Positions 49,817 through 59,883 of a DNA stretch of 64,000 nucleotides are shown piece after piece. Within the stretch, counting starts at the first letter, position 1, and every line of letters begins with the position of its first letter. This DNA is from Pseudomonas knackmussii B13 (GTDB lineage: Bacteria > Pseudomonadota > Gammaproteobacteria > Pseudomonadales > Pseudomonadaceae). Position numbers and translations under genes: made by a program. The DNA lies in the NCBI RefSeq assembly GCF_000689415.1, contig NZ_HG322950.1, positions 4,037,501 to 4,101,500 on the forward strand, read 5' to 3'. A model generated the notes under the pieces. That model was not told the DNA's origin. It ran no database searches and saw only the letters and a list, made by a program, of their open reading frames with translations.

Positions 49817-50869
49817 TCAGCGCGCAGTGCTGTTTTCCGGCCGACCGGCACCCAGATAGACAGCGAGCAGCACCAGTGGAGCATAGGCAACAATCAGTCC
49901 AATCACCCCGTCTACTCGCTCAAGACTGACCAGAATTGCAATCGGCAGAAGCCAGAAGAGATTGATCGCGGCCACCGAAAGACTGACACCACGATGCGCC
50001 CCAATCAGCCTGGCTGCCCGCTGATAACCGTGGCTTCGATGGGCCTCGTAGAGGCGCTCGCCACGCAGCAGGCGCTGGAAAAGCGTCCAGGTGGCATCGA
50101 CCACGAAGACTCCCAGCAGGATCAGCCAGCACCAGAACAGCTGCGGCATCGCCCACGCCGCCTGCAGTGACAGACCGCCCAGCACCAGGCCTAGGAAGCC
50201 GCTACCAGCATCGCCCATGAATATTTTCGCCGGCGGGTAGTTCCAAAGTAGGAAACCCAGAGTCGCCATGCTCAGCAGCACCGGCAGCCAACTCGCCGCC
50301 ACCTGCCCCGCCAGCCAGCTGCAGAGCGCCGCGCCGAAACAGACAGTAATCGCCTCCAGGCTGGCGATCCCATCGATGCCATCCATGAAGTTGTACAGAT
50401 TGAGCAGCCAGACCAGATAGAACAGCGCCAACAGGTGCCCCAGCAGACCGAGATTCCAGCTAGTGCCGGCAAAGGGCAGCGGAGGCAGGCCATTGAAGGC
50501 CCAGAGAAGCGCAGCAGCAGCGGCGAAATGCCCCAGCAAGCGCCAACGCGCCGGAATATGCCGATGGTCATCAACGAAACCGACGACGGCGACCAATCCT
50601 CCAGCCACCAGGAACCCTAGCGTCTGCCAGCCCCCAAGCAATCCGAGGCACCATGAAAGAAGCAGTCCGAGCAGGAAGCTCAGCACAATGGCCACACCGC
50701 CACCCCGCGGAGTAGGCGCTGTGTGCGAGCTGCGCTCGTTCGGCACATCCATCAGATTTCCGGCCAGCGCATAGCCGCGAACCATGCGGGTCAACACGTA
50801 AGACAGGCAGAACACCGCCAACAACAGCAGAAGCGACGAGGGCCGCAACAGAATACTAATATCTTGCAT
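49817..50869 (-). CDS. wbpL: Undecaprenyl-phosphate glycosyl-1-phosphate transferase (GT4, MraY-like)
   Basis: 350 residues with about ten membrane helices. DVPNERSSHTAPTPRGGGVA near 41-60 is the Mg2+/substrate-binding signature, VVGFVDDHRHIPARWRLLGH near 94 carries the DDxx motif, and FMDGIDGIASLEA near 161 is the WecA/WbpL motif. It starts O-antigen assembly on the lipid carrier. It overlaps the upstream epimerase gene by 14 bases. Confidence 0.93.
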   Translation of the reverse strand: MQDISILLRPSSLLLLLAVFCLSYVLTRMVRGYALAGNLMDVPNERSSHTAPTPRGGGVAIVLSFLLGLLLSWCLGLLGGWQTLGFLVAGGLVAVVGFVDDHRHIPARWRLLGHFAAAAALLWAFNGLPPLPFAGTSWNLGLLGHLLALFYLVWLLNLYNFMDGIDGIASLEAITVCFGAALCSWLAGQVAASWLPVLLSMATLGFLLWNYPPAKIFMGDAGSGFLGLVLGGLSLQAAWAMPQLFWCWLILLGVFVVDATWTLFQRLLRGERLYEAHRSHGYQRAARLIGAHRGVSLSVAAINLFWLLPIAILVSLERVDGVIGLIVAYAPLVLLAVYLGAGRPENSTAR

Positions 50870-51818
50870 TTTCCATTTTCGCGTATGAGGCGCCTGCTCG
50901 ACGCAGCCCCTCGTGAATACCCAGCGAAGGGTGCCAACCCAGCATTTGCGCAGCCTTGCGCGTGTCTATCCAAAGATCTTCGCAAAGCTGCTCATACATC
51001 TTGCGACGTCCAAGCAGGCTCGCTGCGAGCCTCAACAGCGCTACAGGCACTGGCAATAGACGAGCCTTGAAGCCCATTCCCCGAGCCAGCTCCCTCACCA
51101 TGTCGCGGGTTGAAATGGACTCTTCGTCCGCAATGACGAAAGACTCGCCCGCCGCAGCGGGATGCTCAACGCAAGCAGCAATGAACTCGGCCAGGCTCTC
51201 GACAGCGATCAGACTGCGCTTGTTGTCGACGCGACCGAAAGGCAACGGCACGCGACTCCTGACCAGGCGCAGCAGCAGGGCGAAATTACCCGGCGCATCC
51301 GCTGCGTACACCAGCGATGGGCGAATGATCACTAGCTCCATCCCGGTACGAGCGGCCAACTCGCGCAAGCCCTCTTCAGCCTCGAACTTGGAGATCGCAT
51401 AAGGCGTGACCGGCTCGACTGCCCTCTGCTCATCGAATGCACGAGCACCAGAAAGGTTGCCGCAGACACCAATGGAGCTGATGAAAACGAAGCGCTTTAC
51501 GCCCCGTCGAGCCGACTCGGCGGCAAGGGCGAGCGTCGCGTCTCGATTGACGCGGCGGAAGGTTTCCAGGACCTGTTCGGGGCTTTCCGATTCGGAAAGT
51601 ACATGGGCGCGGGCCGCCATGTGCACCACAACCTGCTTGTCGTTCAGCGCAGCAGCCCACTGATCCAATCGTTCGAGCTCGCCAGGCAGCACCTCGACAT
51701 ATCCGGGCAGCGCGCGCGGCATCCTGGCAATGCCTGTGGCGACATGGCCGCGAAGGGCCAGCGCTGGCGCCAGATATCCACCGACAAATCCGCTGGCGCC
51801 CGTTACCAGGACATTCAC
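50856..51818 (-). CDS. wbpK: NAD-dependent epimerase/dehydratase (WbpK-like SDR)
   Basis: 320 residues of extended SDR. VLVTGASGFVGGYLAPAL near 3-20 binds NAD; FVFISSIGVCG with the catalytic Ser near 114 and YAISKFEAEE near 141 hold the Ser-Tyr-Lys set. In PAO1 the equivalent gene lies at the end of the O-antigen cluster before wbpL. GTG 51818 is chosen because GGAGAG lies six bases upstream. Confidence 0.82.
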   Translation of the reverse strand: MNVLVTGASGFVGGYLAPALALRGHVATGIARMPRALPGYVEVLPGELERLDQWAAALNDKQVVVHMAARAHVLSESESPEQVLETFRRVNRDATLALAAESARRGVKRFVFISSIGVCGNLSGARAFDEQRAVEPVTPYAISKFEAEEGLRELAARTGMELVIIRPSLVYAADAPGNFALLLRLVRSRVPLPFGRVDNKRSLIAVESLAEFIAACVEHPAAAGESFVIADEESISTRDMVRELARGMGFKARLLPVPVALLRLAASLLGRRKMYEQLCEDLWIDTRKAAQMLGWHPSLGIHEGLRRAGASYAKMENARY

Positions 51819-51903
51819 CAAGCACTCTCCATACAACCAGCGATCAACGCGATGGCATCCATTTCAGATCGTTATAAACAATCAACGTAAACCAGCGATG
51901 ATA

Positions 51904-53061
51904 TCAGCTAAGCAGCGGCGCCTGGATTGGCATTATGCTGTTCCAGGCATGGCATCCAGGGCATTGCCAATGCATTTCCCGGCCAGCGAAACCGCAATTG
52001 CCGCAGCGATAGTGCGGCATCGCGCCATATAGCCCCAACAGAAGTGGCCGCGTCCGCGAGAACGACTCGACATCGTCCTTGTCCGCCCCAAGCGCCGCAA
52101 CGAAATCCATGAGCCCTTGCCACGAGGGCTGCTGCTGCAAGCGAGCCTGCATTCGCTCTCGCCAGCGCATGGAATCGGCATCGTTTTCCGCGAGCATCGC
52201 CAACACGGAAGATGGGACTTCCTGCTCGTCTGCCAGCGCTCGCAAGCCCGCCAAAACCTCAGGCGTAGCGAAGCTGTTGTGGCGGCGCAGAATCGGTAGC
52301 AACTCACCGGCGAAGCCCTGATGCGCCACTAGCAGCTCCCGCATGGACGAAATTGCAGCGGCAAGATCACCCCGCCAGAGCTCGCAGTCCAGCCGCATCA
52401 ACAGCGCGCGGACGCAATTCCTGTCAATTCTCAGCGCCTCGCGAAGCAACTCGTGCGTCGCGGACTGTTCACCGAGGCGCGTCTTTTCCTGCGCAAGCTC
52501 ACAGAAGTAGTTCGCAAGGCCAGTCTTCAGCTGCGGACGCTGCGGTAGCAGCCGAGAAGCAAGCTCAATCGCTCGAGACCAGTTCTTTTCGCGCTCGGCG
52601 ATACGCCGCAGCTCATCCAAGGCCTCGACAGAAGCGGCAGGCTCATCGCGCTGCAGCAATTCATCCAGCAATTGCTCTGCATGCCCCAGCAGGCCGCCGG
52701 CAATGAAGTCGCGAGCCAGCTCCAGACTGATCCGCGCCGCCAGGCCATCACCTTCAGGAACACGGGACAGCAGCTCTTGGTGAATCTGGATAGCCTTCTC
52801 GATATCGCCACGGCGACGGAACAGATTGCCGACGTGGACGTGGCTCTCCAGCGTATCGACATTCAATGCCAAACCCTGGGAGAGATGCTCCAGAGCATCG
52901 TCGGAGTGTCGGTCCAGGAGACTATGGATCGAGCGCACCCGCTCTTGCAGTGATTGCTCGGCAGGGGCACCAGGCGCGCCTGAACGCAAGGATCTACGGC
53001 CCAGCACCCAGCCGATCGCTATGGCCAGTACAAACAGCAGAACCGCGACAACGCTGGACAT
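51904..53061 (-). CDS. lapB: LapB: TPR and rubredoxin-domain regulator of LPS assembly
   Basis: 385 residues. An N-terminal membrane helix (VVAVLLFVLAIAIGWVLGRR), a tetratricopeptide repeat region (about 40-340), and a C-terminal rubredoxin-type metal site (CGNCGF and CPGCHAW, residues 353-373). LapB (YciM) works with FtsH to control LpxC and so couples lipopolysaccharide synthesis to need. It follows lapA by six bases. Confidence 0.92.
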   Translation of the reverse strand: MSSVVAVLLFVLAIAIGWVLGRRSLRSGAPGAPAEQSLQERVRSIHSLLDRHSDDALEHLSQGLALNVDTLESHVHVGNLFRRRGDIEKAIQIHQELLSRVPEGDGLAARISLELARDFIAGGLLGHAEQLLDELLQRDEPAASVEALDELRRIAEREKNWSRAIELASRLLPQRPQLKTGLANYFCELAQEKTRLGEQSATHELLREALRIDRNCVRALLMRLDCELWRGDLAAAISSMRELLVAHQGFAGELLPILRRHNSFATPEVLAGLRALADEQEVPSSVLAMLAENDADSMRWRERMQARLQQQPSWQGLMDFVAALGADKDDVESFSRTRPLLLGLYGAMPHYRCGNCGFAGREMHWQCPGCHAWNSIMPIQAPLLS

Positions 53062-53067
53062 CCAAGA

Positions 53068-53370
53068 TCACGGTGTCTTCGGCGACTGCTCGCGAAGCGC
53101 TTCATTTTCCTTGCGGAAGCGGGTCACTTCGGAGCGCAGGCCGGAAAGGTGCATGCGCGTGCGCGCACGGAAGGGAATGCTCAACAACAGGCCGATGGCA
53201 CCACCGATGACAAACGCCAAGCTGACGACCAACACCAGCGGCCACTCAGGGGTTTGCCAACCGAGGAAAGTGAGGCGGATGGGCTGCAGGTTCTCCAGGG
53301 CGAACACGATGACGATGGCGAACAGCAGAATGGCTGCCAGGAAAACCATGAAGCGCTTAACCCGAAGCAT
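53068..53370 (-). CDS. lapA: LapA: lipopolysaccharide assembly membrane protein (DUF1049)
   Basis: 100 residues with two membrane helices (FMVFLAAILLFAIVIVFALE near 7, LVLVVSLAFVIGGAIGLLLS near 45) and a C-terminal short coiled coil (LSGLRSEVTRFRKENEALRE). It is the usual partner of lapB downstream of ihfB. Very tight spacing to lapB indicates an operon. Confidence 0.9.
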   Translation of the reverse strand: MLRVKRFMVFLAAILLFAIVIVFALENLQPIRLTFLGWQTPEWPLVLVVSLAFVIGGAIGLLLSIPFRARTRMHLSGLRSEVTRFRKENEALREQSPKTP

Positions 53371-53402
53371 GAAATCTCCTCGACACCTTCATCCAGCGCC
53401 CG

Positions 53403-53687
53403 TTACTCGGGCTCGTTGACCCGATCACGCAGCTCCTTGCCGGGCTTGAAATGCGGCACGAACTTGCCATCCAGGCGTACGGATTCGCCTGTCTTGGGGT
53501 TACGGCCAACGCGCGGGGCGCGGTAATGAAGAGAGAAGCTGCCAAACCCACGAATCTCGATGCGATCCCCTGTCGCCAAAGCCTGGGACATCTGCTCGAG
53601 CATGGTCTTGATCGCCAGTTCCACATCCTTTGCGGAAAGCTGCCCCTGATGGGTGACGATTCTCTCGATCAACTCCGACTTGGTCAT
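53403..53687 (-). CDS. ihfB: Integration host factor subunit beta
   Basis: 94 residues. The HU/IHF fold DNA-bending subunit. [20 protein letters not shown] starts the family, and [20 protein letters not shown] followed by [10 protein letters not shown] is the DNA-binding arm (residues 42-69). It lies downstream of rpsA as in enterics and precedes lapA by 32 bp. Confidence 0.97.
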   Translation of the reverse strand: MTKSELIERIVTHQGQLSAKDVELAIKTMLEQMSQALATGDRIEIRGFGSFSLHYRAPRVGRNPKTGESVRLDGKFVPHFKPGKELRDRVNEPE

Positions 53688-53776
53688 GGTTTTCCCTTCT
53701 TTTTCAAGCGGCTAGATCAGCTCTAGGTTCTTTTAGCATGCTGATCATGCTTTGAACAGCCTGAGCAAGGGAAAAC

Positions 53777-53807
53777 AAAAAAGGGCGACCGAAGTCGCCC
53801 TTTTTCT
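53777..53807 (-). terminator. Rho-independent terminator after rpsA
   Basis: Minus strand AAAGGGCGAC-TTCG-GTCGCCC followed by TTTTTTGTTTTC, 16 bases past the rpsA stop. A UUCG tetraloop makes it very stable. It separates rpsA from ihfB, which then needs its own promoter in the 135-bp gap. Confidence 0.95.
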
Positions 53808-53822
53808 TGGAGGAATCAGGAC

Positions 53823-55505
53823 TTAGCCCTGGTTCTCCATTTGCGCGCGGATCAGATCACCAATGGTGGTCGGACCGGTGCTTTCTACGTCTTGCTTGTT
53901 ACGCAGTTCTTTCATCGCATCTTTCTCTTCGTCGACGTCCTTGGACTTGACGGAGAGGCTGATGACGCGGCTCTTACGGTCGATGCTGATGATCTTGGCT
54001 TCGACTTCTTCGCCTTCTTTCAGCACGTTGCGGGCGTCTTCGACGCGGTCGCGGCTGATTTCGGACGCTTTCAGGATGCCTTCGATCTCGCCACCGAGGC
54101 TGATGACGGCGCCTTTGGCGTCGACTTCTTTCACGGTGCCACGAACGATGCTGCCTTTCTCGTGCATCGAGGCGTAGTTGGAGAACGGATCGTCTTCCAG
54201 CTGCTTGATGCCCAGGGAAATGCGCTCACGCTCCGGATCAACGGAGAGGATGACGGTTTCCAGCTCGTCGCCCTTCTTGAAGCGACGCACGGCTTCTTCG
54301 CCGACTTCGTTCCAGGAGATGTCGGACAGGTGAACCAGACCGTCGATGCCACCTTCCAGGCCGATGAAGATACCGAAATCGGTGATCGACTTGATGGTGC
54401 CGGATATCTTGTCGCCCTTGTTGAAGCGGCTGGAGAAATCTTCCCACGGGTTGGACTTGCACTGCTTGATGCCCAGGGAGATACGACGACGCTCTTCGTC
54501 GATGTCCAGAACCTGAACTTCCACTTCGTCGCCAACCTGAACGACTTTCGACGGGTGGATGTTCTTGTTGGTCCAGTCCATTTCGGAGACGTGTACCAGG
54601 CCTTCCACGCCCTCTTCCAGCTCGGCGAAGCAGCCGTAGTCGGTGAGGTTGGTGACGCGGGCCATGACGCGGGTGCCTTCCGGGTAACGAGCCTTGATGG
54701 CAACCCATGGGTCTTCGCCCAGTTGCTTCAGGCCCAGGGATACGCGGTTGCGCTCGCGGTCGAACTTCAGAACCTTGACGTCGATCTCGTCGCCAACGTT
54801 GACGATCTCCGACGGGTGCTTGATGCGCTTCCAAGCCATGTCGGTGATGTGCAGCAGGCCGTCTACGCCGCCCAGGTCCACGAATGCGCCGTAGTCGGTG
54901 AGGTTCTTGACGATACCTTTGACTTGCTGGCCTTCCTGCAGGGATTCCAGCAGGGCTTCGCGCTCGGCGCTGTTCTCGGCTTCCAGGACGCTACGACGGG
55001 AAACGACAACGTTGTTGCGCTTCTGGTCCAGCTTGATGACCTTGAACTCGAGCTCTTTGCCTTCCAGGTGAGTGGTATCACGCACCGGACGTACATCGAC
55101 CAGGGAGCCCGGCAGGAACGCGCGGATGCCGCTGACGTCGACGGTGAAGCCGCCTTTGACCTTGCCGTTGATAACGCCCTTGACCACTTCATCAGCGTTG
55201 AAGGCAGCTTCCAGAACCAGCCAGGATTCTGCACGCTTGGCTTTCTCGCGGGACAGCTTGGTTTCACCGAAGCCATCTTCAACCGCGTCCAGCGCAACGT
55301 GGACTTCGTCACCCACCTTGATGGTCAGTTCGCCTTGTTCGTTGTAGAACTGCTCGACCGGGATGACGCCCTCGGATTTCAGGCCGGCATGAACGGTAAC
55401 CCAGTCACCGTCGATGTCGACCACCAGGCCGGTGATGATCGCACCGGGCTGCATGTCGAGGGATTTCAGACTTTCTTCAAAGAGTTCTGCGAAGCTTTCG
55501 CTCAT
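53823..55505 (-). CDS. rpsA: 30S ribosomal protein S1
   Basis: 560 residues with six S1 RNA-binding repeats (for example [20 protein letters not shown] near 203, [20 protein letters not shown] near 305, [20 protein letters not shown] near 393). S1 binds and unwinds mRNA for 30S initiation. ATG 55505 ([14 protein letters not shown]) matches homologues. Its own promoter and leader hairpin lie between it and cmk. Confidence 0.97.
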   Translation of the reverse strand: MSESFAELFEESLKSLDMQPGAIITGLVVDIDGDWVTVHAGLKSEGVIPVEQFYNEQGELTIKVGDEVHVALDAVEDGFGETKLSREKAKRAESWLVLEAAFNADEVVKGVINGKVKGGFTVDVSGIRAFLPGSLVDVRPVRDTTHLEGKELEFKVIKLDQKRNNVVVSRRSVLEAENSAEREALLESLQEGQQVKGIVKNLTDYGAFVDLGGVDGLLHITDMAWKRIKHPSEIVNVGDEIDVKVLKFDRERNRVSLGLKQLGEDPWVAIKARYPEGTRVMARVTNLTDYGCFAELEEGVEGLVHVSEMDWTNKNIHPSKVVQVGDEVEVQVLDIDEERRRISLGIKQCKSNPWEDFSSRFNKGDKISGTIKSITDFGIFIGLEGGIDGLVHLSDISWNEVGEEAVRRFKKGDELETVILSVDPERERISLGIKQLEDDPFSNYASMHEKGSIVRGTVKEVDAKGAVISLGGEIEGILKASEISRDRVEDARNVLKEGEEVEAKIISIDRKSRVISLSVKSKDVDEEKDAMKELRNKQDVESTGPTTIGDLIRAQMENQG

Positions 55506-55571
55506 GTTTATACCTGTAGTCAAAGGCCTGTAGGCCCGGTTCCGCGCCACCAGCAGACACGGTCAAGTCAT

Positions 55572-55612
55572 GAAAAAGAAGCCAGCAGGATCGAGACTGG
55601 TATCCTGCCGGC
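55572..55612 (-). terminator. Terminator-like hairpin within the rpsA leader
   Basis: Minus strand GCCGGCAGGAT-ACCAGTCTCG-ATCCTGCTGGC followed by TTCTTTTTC, an 11-pair stem with one mismatch. It lies downstream of the predicted rpsA promoter and 66 bases before the rpsA ATG. It may stop read-through from cmk, or attenuate rpsA itself. Confidence 0.7.
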
Positions 55613-55710
55613 CCCCGGCCGCGCCCGTTCGAAAACGGACGCTCCACATTTCGGTTTTTACGGAATGACTCGCCAGATTTGGGCAAAGTCCTTCCAATAC
55701 AAGGTCTGGA

Positions 55711-55739
55711 ATGTTAGCAACCGCCGCCGCATGCGTCAA
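55711..55739 (-). promoter_or_regulatory. Sigma-70 promoter upstream of rpsA
   Basis: TTGACG (55734-55739) and TAACAT (55711-55716) with a 17-bp spacer. The predicted start leaves a leader of about 200 bases that includes the hairpin above. Confidence 0.75.
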
Positions 55740-55753
55740 ACGGCAGCACGCAC

Positions 55754-56458
55754 TCACTCCCCTGTCAGATCTCGGCGGGCAGCCTCGGAGAGAATGCTGT
55801 CGACCACTGCTTCGATGCTCATGTGCGTTGAGTCGAGCACTATCGCGCCCTCCGCCGGCTTGAGCGGAGCGACGCTGCGCTGGCTGTCCCGCTCGTCGCG
55901 AGCCCTGATTTCCTCGGTCAGCGCCACCATGTCGCAGTCCATGCCCTTCGCCTTGAGCTGCAGGTAACGACGACGAGCGCGCTCCTCGGCGGATGCGGTG
56001 AGAAACACCTTCAGCGGCGCATCGGGGAACACGACAGTGCCCATGTCCCGACCATCGGCCACCAGGCCCGGCGCCTCGAGGAAGGCACGCTGGCGCTGCA
56101 GCAGCGCATCGCGCACCGCCGGCAGAGCGGCGACCTGGGAGGCCCCGGCGCCGACCTGTTCGGTACGGATGGTATCGGTAACGTCTTCGCCTTCGAGGAT
56201 GATGTGCTGGCCTTCACCACCCTTGGCGTGGGTGAACTGCACGTCGAGATGCGCGGCCAGGACCTTGAGGGCTTCCTCGTTGGTCAGGTCGATGCCGTGG
56301 TTGCCAGCAGCAAATGCCAGCAGGCGATAGAGCGCCCCCGAGTCCAGCAGGTTCCAGCCCAGGCGCTTGGCCAGGATGCCGGCCACGGTACCCTTGCCCG
56401 AGCCGCTAGGCCCATCGATGGCAAGCACCGGCCAGGCAGTGAGGTTCGAGGCGGACAT
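55754..56458 (-). CDS. cmk: Cytidylate kinase
   Basis: 234 residues. Phosphorylates CMP and d[23 protein letters not shown] near 14-33 is the P-loop; [20 protein letters not shown] near 133 and the LID Arg cluster ([11 protein letters not shown]) follow. It overlaps the tyrA-aroA stop by one base (TGATG) and belongs to the conserved aroA-cmk-rpsA order. Confidence 0.96.
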   Translation of the reverse strand: MSASNLTAWPVLAIDGPSGSGKGTVAGILAKRLGWNLLDSGALYRLLAFAAGNHGIDLTNEEALKVLAAHLDVQFTHAKGGEGQHIILEGEDVTDTIRTEQVGAGASQVAALPAVRDALLQRQRAFLEAPGLVADGRDMGTVVFPDAPLKVFLTASAEERARRRYLQLKAKGMDCDMVALTEEIRARDERDSQRSVAPLKPAEGAIVLDSTHMSIEAVVDSILSEAARRDLTGE

Positions 56459-58698
56459 CAGTTACCCTCCGCAGCCACGCGAATGCCGGCGCCTGCGGCC
56501 AGGCCGAGGAAGTCCGGGAAGGAAGTGGCGACGTTGGCGCAGTCATGGATGCGGATCGAGCCCGAAGCGCGCAGCGAAGCCACGCTGAAGGACATGGCGA
56601 TACGGTGGTCGCCATGGCTCCAGACTTCGCCGCCGCCGTAGGCGCCGCCGTCGATGATGATGCCGTCCGGGGTCGGTTCGCACTTCACGCCCAGGGTCAG
56701 CAGGCCGTCGGCCATCACCTGGATGCGGTCGGATTCCTTCACGCGCAGCTCTTCCGCGCCACGCAGGACGGTACGACCTTCGGCGTTGGCAGCGGCGACG
56801 AACAGCACCGGGAACTCGTCGATGGCCAGTGGCACCAGGTCTTCGGGGATGTCGATGCCCTTCAGCTTGGCCGAACGCACGCGCAGGTCGGCCACCGGCT
56901 CGCCGCCCACTTCACGCTGGTTTTCCAGGGTGATGTCGGCGCCCATCAGTTTGAGGATGTCGATCACGCCGGTACGGGTCGGGTTGATACCGACGTGTTC
57001 GAGGACGATGTCCGAACCTTCGGCGATGCTCGCTGCAACCAGGAAGAAGGCGGCGGACGAGATGTCTGCCGGCACTTCGATGTGGGTGGCAGTCAGCTTG
57101 TGGCCAGACTCGACCTTGGCAGTGGCGCCCTGCACCTCTACCGGATAGCCGAAGCCGCGCAGCATGCGCTCGGTGTGGTCGCGGGTCGGTGCCGGCTCGG
57201 TGGTCGAGGTTTCGCCGGCGGCATAGAGGCCGGCGAGCAACAGGCAGGATTTCACCTGGGCGCTGGCCATCGGCATGTCGTAGTGCATGCCGGTCAGCTT
57301 CTGGCCACCCTTGATGGTCAGCGGCGGACGGCCTTCCGGACCGGTCTCGATCACTGCGCCCATCTCGCGAAGCGGCTTGGCCACGCGATTCATCGGGCGC
57401 TTGGAGAGCGAGGCGTCGCCCGTCAGCACGCTGTCGAACGGTTGCGCCGCCAGCAGGCCGCTGAGCAGGCGCATGGAGGTGCCGGAGTTACCCAGGTAGA
57501 TGGGGCCCGGAGCCGGCTTCAGGCCGTGCAGGCCGACACCATGGACGGTCACGCGGCCGTGGTGCGGGCCTTCGATGACCACACCCATGTCGCGGAATGC
57601 CTGAATGGTGGCCAGGGCATCTTCGCCCTCGAGGAAGCCTTCCACCTCGGTGGTGCCTTCGGCCAGCGAGCCGAGCATGATCGAGCGGTGGGAGATGGAC
57701 TTGTCGCCCGGTACGCGTACGCGCCCGGACAGGCGGCCACCCGGCTGGGCCAGGTAAATCAGGTCGTTGTTGTGCATGGCGTCCACATAGGCCCGACGGG
57801 CCAGGATTTTGCTGAAATGTTCACGGGCAACGCGGGCGCGGGTAAACACGCCCAGCAGCTGGTGCCCGTCCCTGGAGTCGACGGCGTCGCGCAGGGCGTC
57901 GAGGTCGTCGCGGAAGACGTCGAGGATGCGCAGCACCGCCTCGCGGTTGGCGAGGAAGATGTCATGCCACATCACCGGATCGCTGCCGGCGATCCGCGTG
58001 AAATCGCGGAAGCCGCCGGCGGCATAACGGAAGATTTCCAGATTTTCGCTGCGCTTGGCCAGCGAGTCGACCAGCGTGAAAGCCAGCAGGTGCGGCAGAT
58101 GGCTGGTGGCGGCGAGCACTTCATCGTGGTGCTCGACTTCCATGTGCTCGACGTCCGCGCCCAGCTCGCGCCAGAGGCGGTCGACCAGCATCAGGGCCTC
58201 GTCGTCGGTGCTGTCGACCGGCGTGAGGATCACCTTGTGACGGCGGAACAGCGTCGGATTGGCCGCCTCCACTCCGCTCTGCTCGGAACCGGCGATCGGA
58301 TGGCCCGGCACGAAGCGCGCCGGCATGCCTCCGAAAACGGCCTTTGCCGCGCGTACCACGTTGCCTTTGGCGCTGCCGACGTCGGTCAGCACTGCATTGC
58401 CCAGGTCGTAGCCCGCCAGCTCGGCAAGCACCTTTTCCATAGCCAGGATCGGCACCGCCAGCTGGATGACGTCGGCGTCGCGGCAGGCGACCTCGAGGGA
58501 CTCCTCGCAACGGTCGACCACGCCCAGCTCCACGGCCAGGCGACGGGATTGCGGATCACGGTCCACGCCGACCACTTCCTCGAACAGCGCCTTCTCGCGC
58601 AGGCCCTTGGCAAAGGACCCGCCGATCAGGCCGAGCCCCACCACCACCAGGCGACGAAGCTTGGCCGAAGGCTGTTGCAGGGAAGTGACATCAACCAC
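56458..58698 (-). CDS. aroA: Fused prephenate/cyclohexadienyl dehydrogenase and EPSP synthase
   Basis: 746 residues. Residues 1-300 are a TyrA-type dehydrogenase ([19 protein letters not shown] near 18, then [11 protein letters not shown] near 135). Residues about 310-746 are 3-phosphoshikimate 1-carboxyvinyltransferase ([20 protein letters not shown] near 332, [16 protein letters not shown] near 402, and [11 protein letters not shown] near 705). It makes EPSP and a tyrosine precursor from one polypeptide. This fusion is known from Pseudomonas. GTG 58698 overlaps the hisC stop. Confidence 0.95.
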   Translation of the reverse strand: MVDVTSLQQPSAKLRRLVVVGLGLIGGSFAKGLREKALFEEVVGVDRDPQSRRLAVELGVVDRCEESLEVACRDADVIQLAVPILAMEKVLAELAGYDLGNAVLTDVGSAKGNVVRAAKAVFGGMPARFVPGHPIAGSEQSGVEAANPTLFRRHKVILTPVDSTDDEALMLVDRLWRELGADVEHMEVEHHDEVLAATSHLPHLLAFTLVDSLAKRSENLEIFRYAAGGFRDFTRIAGSDPVMWHDIFLANREAVLRILDVFRDDLDALRDAVDSRDGHQLLGVFTRARVAREHFSKILARRAYVDAMHNNDLIYLAQPGGRLSGRVRVPGDKSISHRSIMLGSLAEGTTEVEGFLEGEDALATIQAFRDMGVVIEGPHHGRVTVHGVGLHGLKPAPGPIYLGNSGTSMRLLSGLLAAQPFDSVLTGDASLSKRPMNRVAKPLREMGAVIETGPEGRPPLTIKGGQKLTGMHYDMPMASAQVKSCLLLAGLYAAGETSTTEPAPTRDHTERMLRGFGYPVEVQGATAKVESGHKLTATHIEVPADISSAAFFLVAASIAEGSDIVLEHVGINPTRTGVIDILKLMGADITLENQREVGGEPVADLRVRSAKLKGIDIPEDLVPLAIDEFPVLFVAAANAEGRTVLRGAEELRVKESDRIQVMADGLLTLGVKCEPTPDGIIIDGGAYGGGEVWSHGDHRIAMSFSVASLRASGSIRIHDCANVATSFPDFLGLAAGAGIRVAAEGN

Positions 58699-59803
58699 GG
58701 GCGAGCACCTTGGCCAGCGCCTCGAGGAAGCGGGCGTTCTCCTGCGGCAGGCCGATGGAGATGCGCAGGTGCTGAGGCATGCCGTAGCCGCCTACCGGGC
58801 GAACGATCACGCCTTCGGCGAGCAGGGCCTGGTAGATCGGGGCGGCTTCACGCTGCATGTCGACGGCGAGGAAGTTGCCTTTCGACGGGATCCAGTTCAA
58901 GTCCAGCGCACGCAGGCCGTCCTGCAGCTGCTGCATGCCGGCGTCGTTGACGCGCTTGCCTTCGGCCAGGTACTCGGCGTCGTCCAGCGCGGCGCAGGCG
59001 GCAGCCAGGGCCAGGCTGTTGACGTTGAATGGCTGGCGCACGCGGTTCAGCACCTCGGCGACCTGCGCCGAGGAGATCGCATAGCCGACGCGCAGCGACG
59101 CCAGGCCATAGGCCTTGGAGAAGGTGCGCGAAACCAGCAGGTTCGGGTAGCGGGCCAGGTATTTCAGGCCGTCGGGCAGTTCGTCACCCTCGGCGTATTC
59201 GATGTAGGCCTCGTCCAGGACGACCAGGACGTTTTCCGGAACGCGAGACAGGAAGCGCTCCAGGGCGTCCGGACCGAACCAGGTGCCGGTCGGGTTGTTC
59301 GGGTTGGCGACGAAGACCACGCGGGTATTGGCGTCGATTGCCGCCAGCATGGCTTCCAGGTCATGCCCCCAGTCCTTGGCCGGTACCGCCCTGCCCTCGG
59401 CGCCGACGGCCTGGGTGGAGATCGGGTAGACGGCGAAGGCGTACTGGCTGAACACGGCGTTCAGGCCCGGTGCCAGGTAGGCGCGGGCAACCAGGTCGAG
59501 GATGTCGTTGGAGCCATTGCCCAGGGTCACTTGAGCAGTGGTGACACCGCAGCGCTCGGCCAGCTTGCTCTTCAGCTCGAAGCCGTTGCCGTCGGGATAG
59601 CGGGTCATTTCCACCAGTTCGCCGCGGATCGCTTCGATCACCTTGGCGCTGGGGCCCAACGGGTTCTCATTGCTGGCCAGCTTGACGATCTTCGCCGGGT
59701 CCAGGTTCAGCTCGCGGGCCAGTTCGTCCACCGGTTTGCCCGGAACGTAGGGCGAAAGTTTCTGTACGCCCGGCTGGGCCAGGGCGAGGAAGTCACACGA
59801 CAT
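58691..59803 (-). CDS. hisC: Histidinol-phosphate / aromatic aminotransferase
   Basis: 370 residues of PLP fold type I. FVANPNNPTGTWF near 154 and the PLP Lys in SRTFSKAYGLASLRVGY near 215-231 are conserved. In the pheA-tyrA supraoperon this HisC paralogue (PAO1 hisC2) is thought to work in aromatic amino acid synthesis. ATG 59803 (MSCDFLALAQPG) is used; it overlaps tyrA-aroA by eight bases. Confidence 0.92.
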   Translation of the reverse strand: MSCDFLALAQPGVQKLSPYVPGKPVDELARELNLDPAKIVKLASNENPLGPSAKVIEAIRGELVEMTRYPDGNGFELKSKLAERCGVTTAQVTLGNGSNDILDLVARAYLAPGLNAVFSQYAFAVYPISTQAVGAEGRAVPAKDWGHDLEAMLAAIDANTRVVFVANPNNPTGTWFGPDALERFLSRVPENVLVVLDEAYIEYAEGDELPDGLKYLARYPNLLVSRTFSKAYGLASLRVGYAISSAQVAEVLNRVRQPFNVNSLALAAACAALDDAEYLAEGKRVNDAGMQQLQDGLRALDLNWIPSKGNFLAVDMQREAAPIYQALLAEGVIVRPVGGYGMPQHLRISIGLPQENARFLEALAKVLARG

Positions 59804-59825
59804 AGCTACAAGCCTCAAGCTGTAT

Positions 59826-59870
59826 GCCGCAAGCCGGGCGCCGGATCACCGGCAGCCCGAGGCTTGCCGC
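59826..59870. repeat. Imperfect long hairpin between pheA and hisC
   Basis: GCCGCAAGCCGGGCGCCGG at 59826-59844 is followed after ATCA by CCGGCAGCCCGAGGCTTGCC, an almost complete inverted repeat with a tight loop. It fills most of the 80-bp gap between two genes that are otherwise co-directional. It may be a dispersed repeat or a transcript-stabilising structure. Confidence 0.55.
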
Positions 59871-59883
59871 TTCGACAGACGGT

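Noticed and set aside
56458..58698. Apparent frameshift or artificial join of tyrA and aroA
   Set aside because: The fused 746-residue protein is the normal arrangement in Pseudomonas and both halves are intact.
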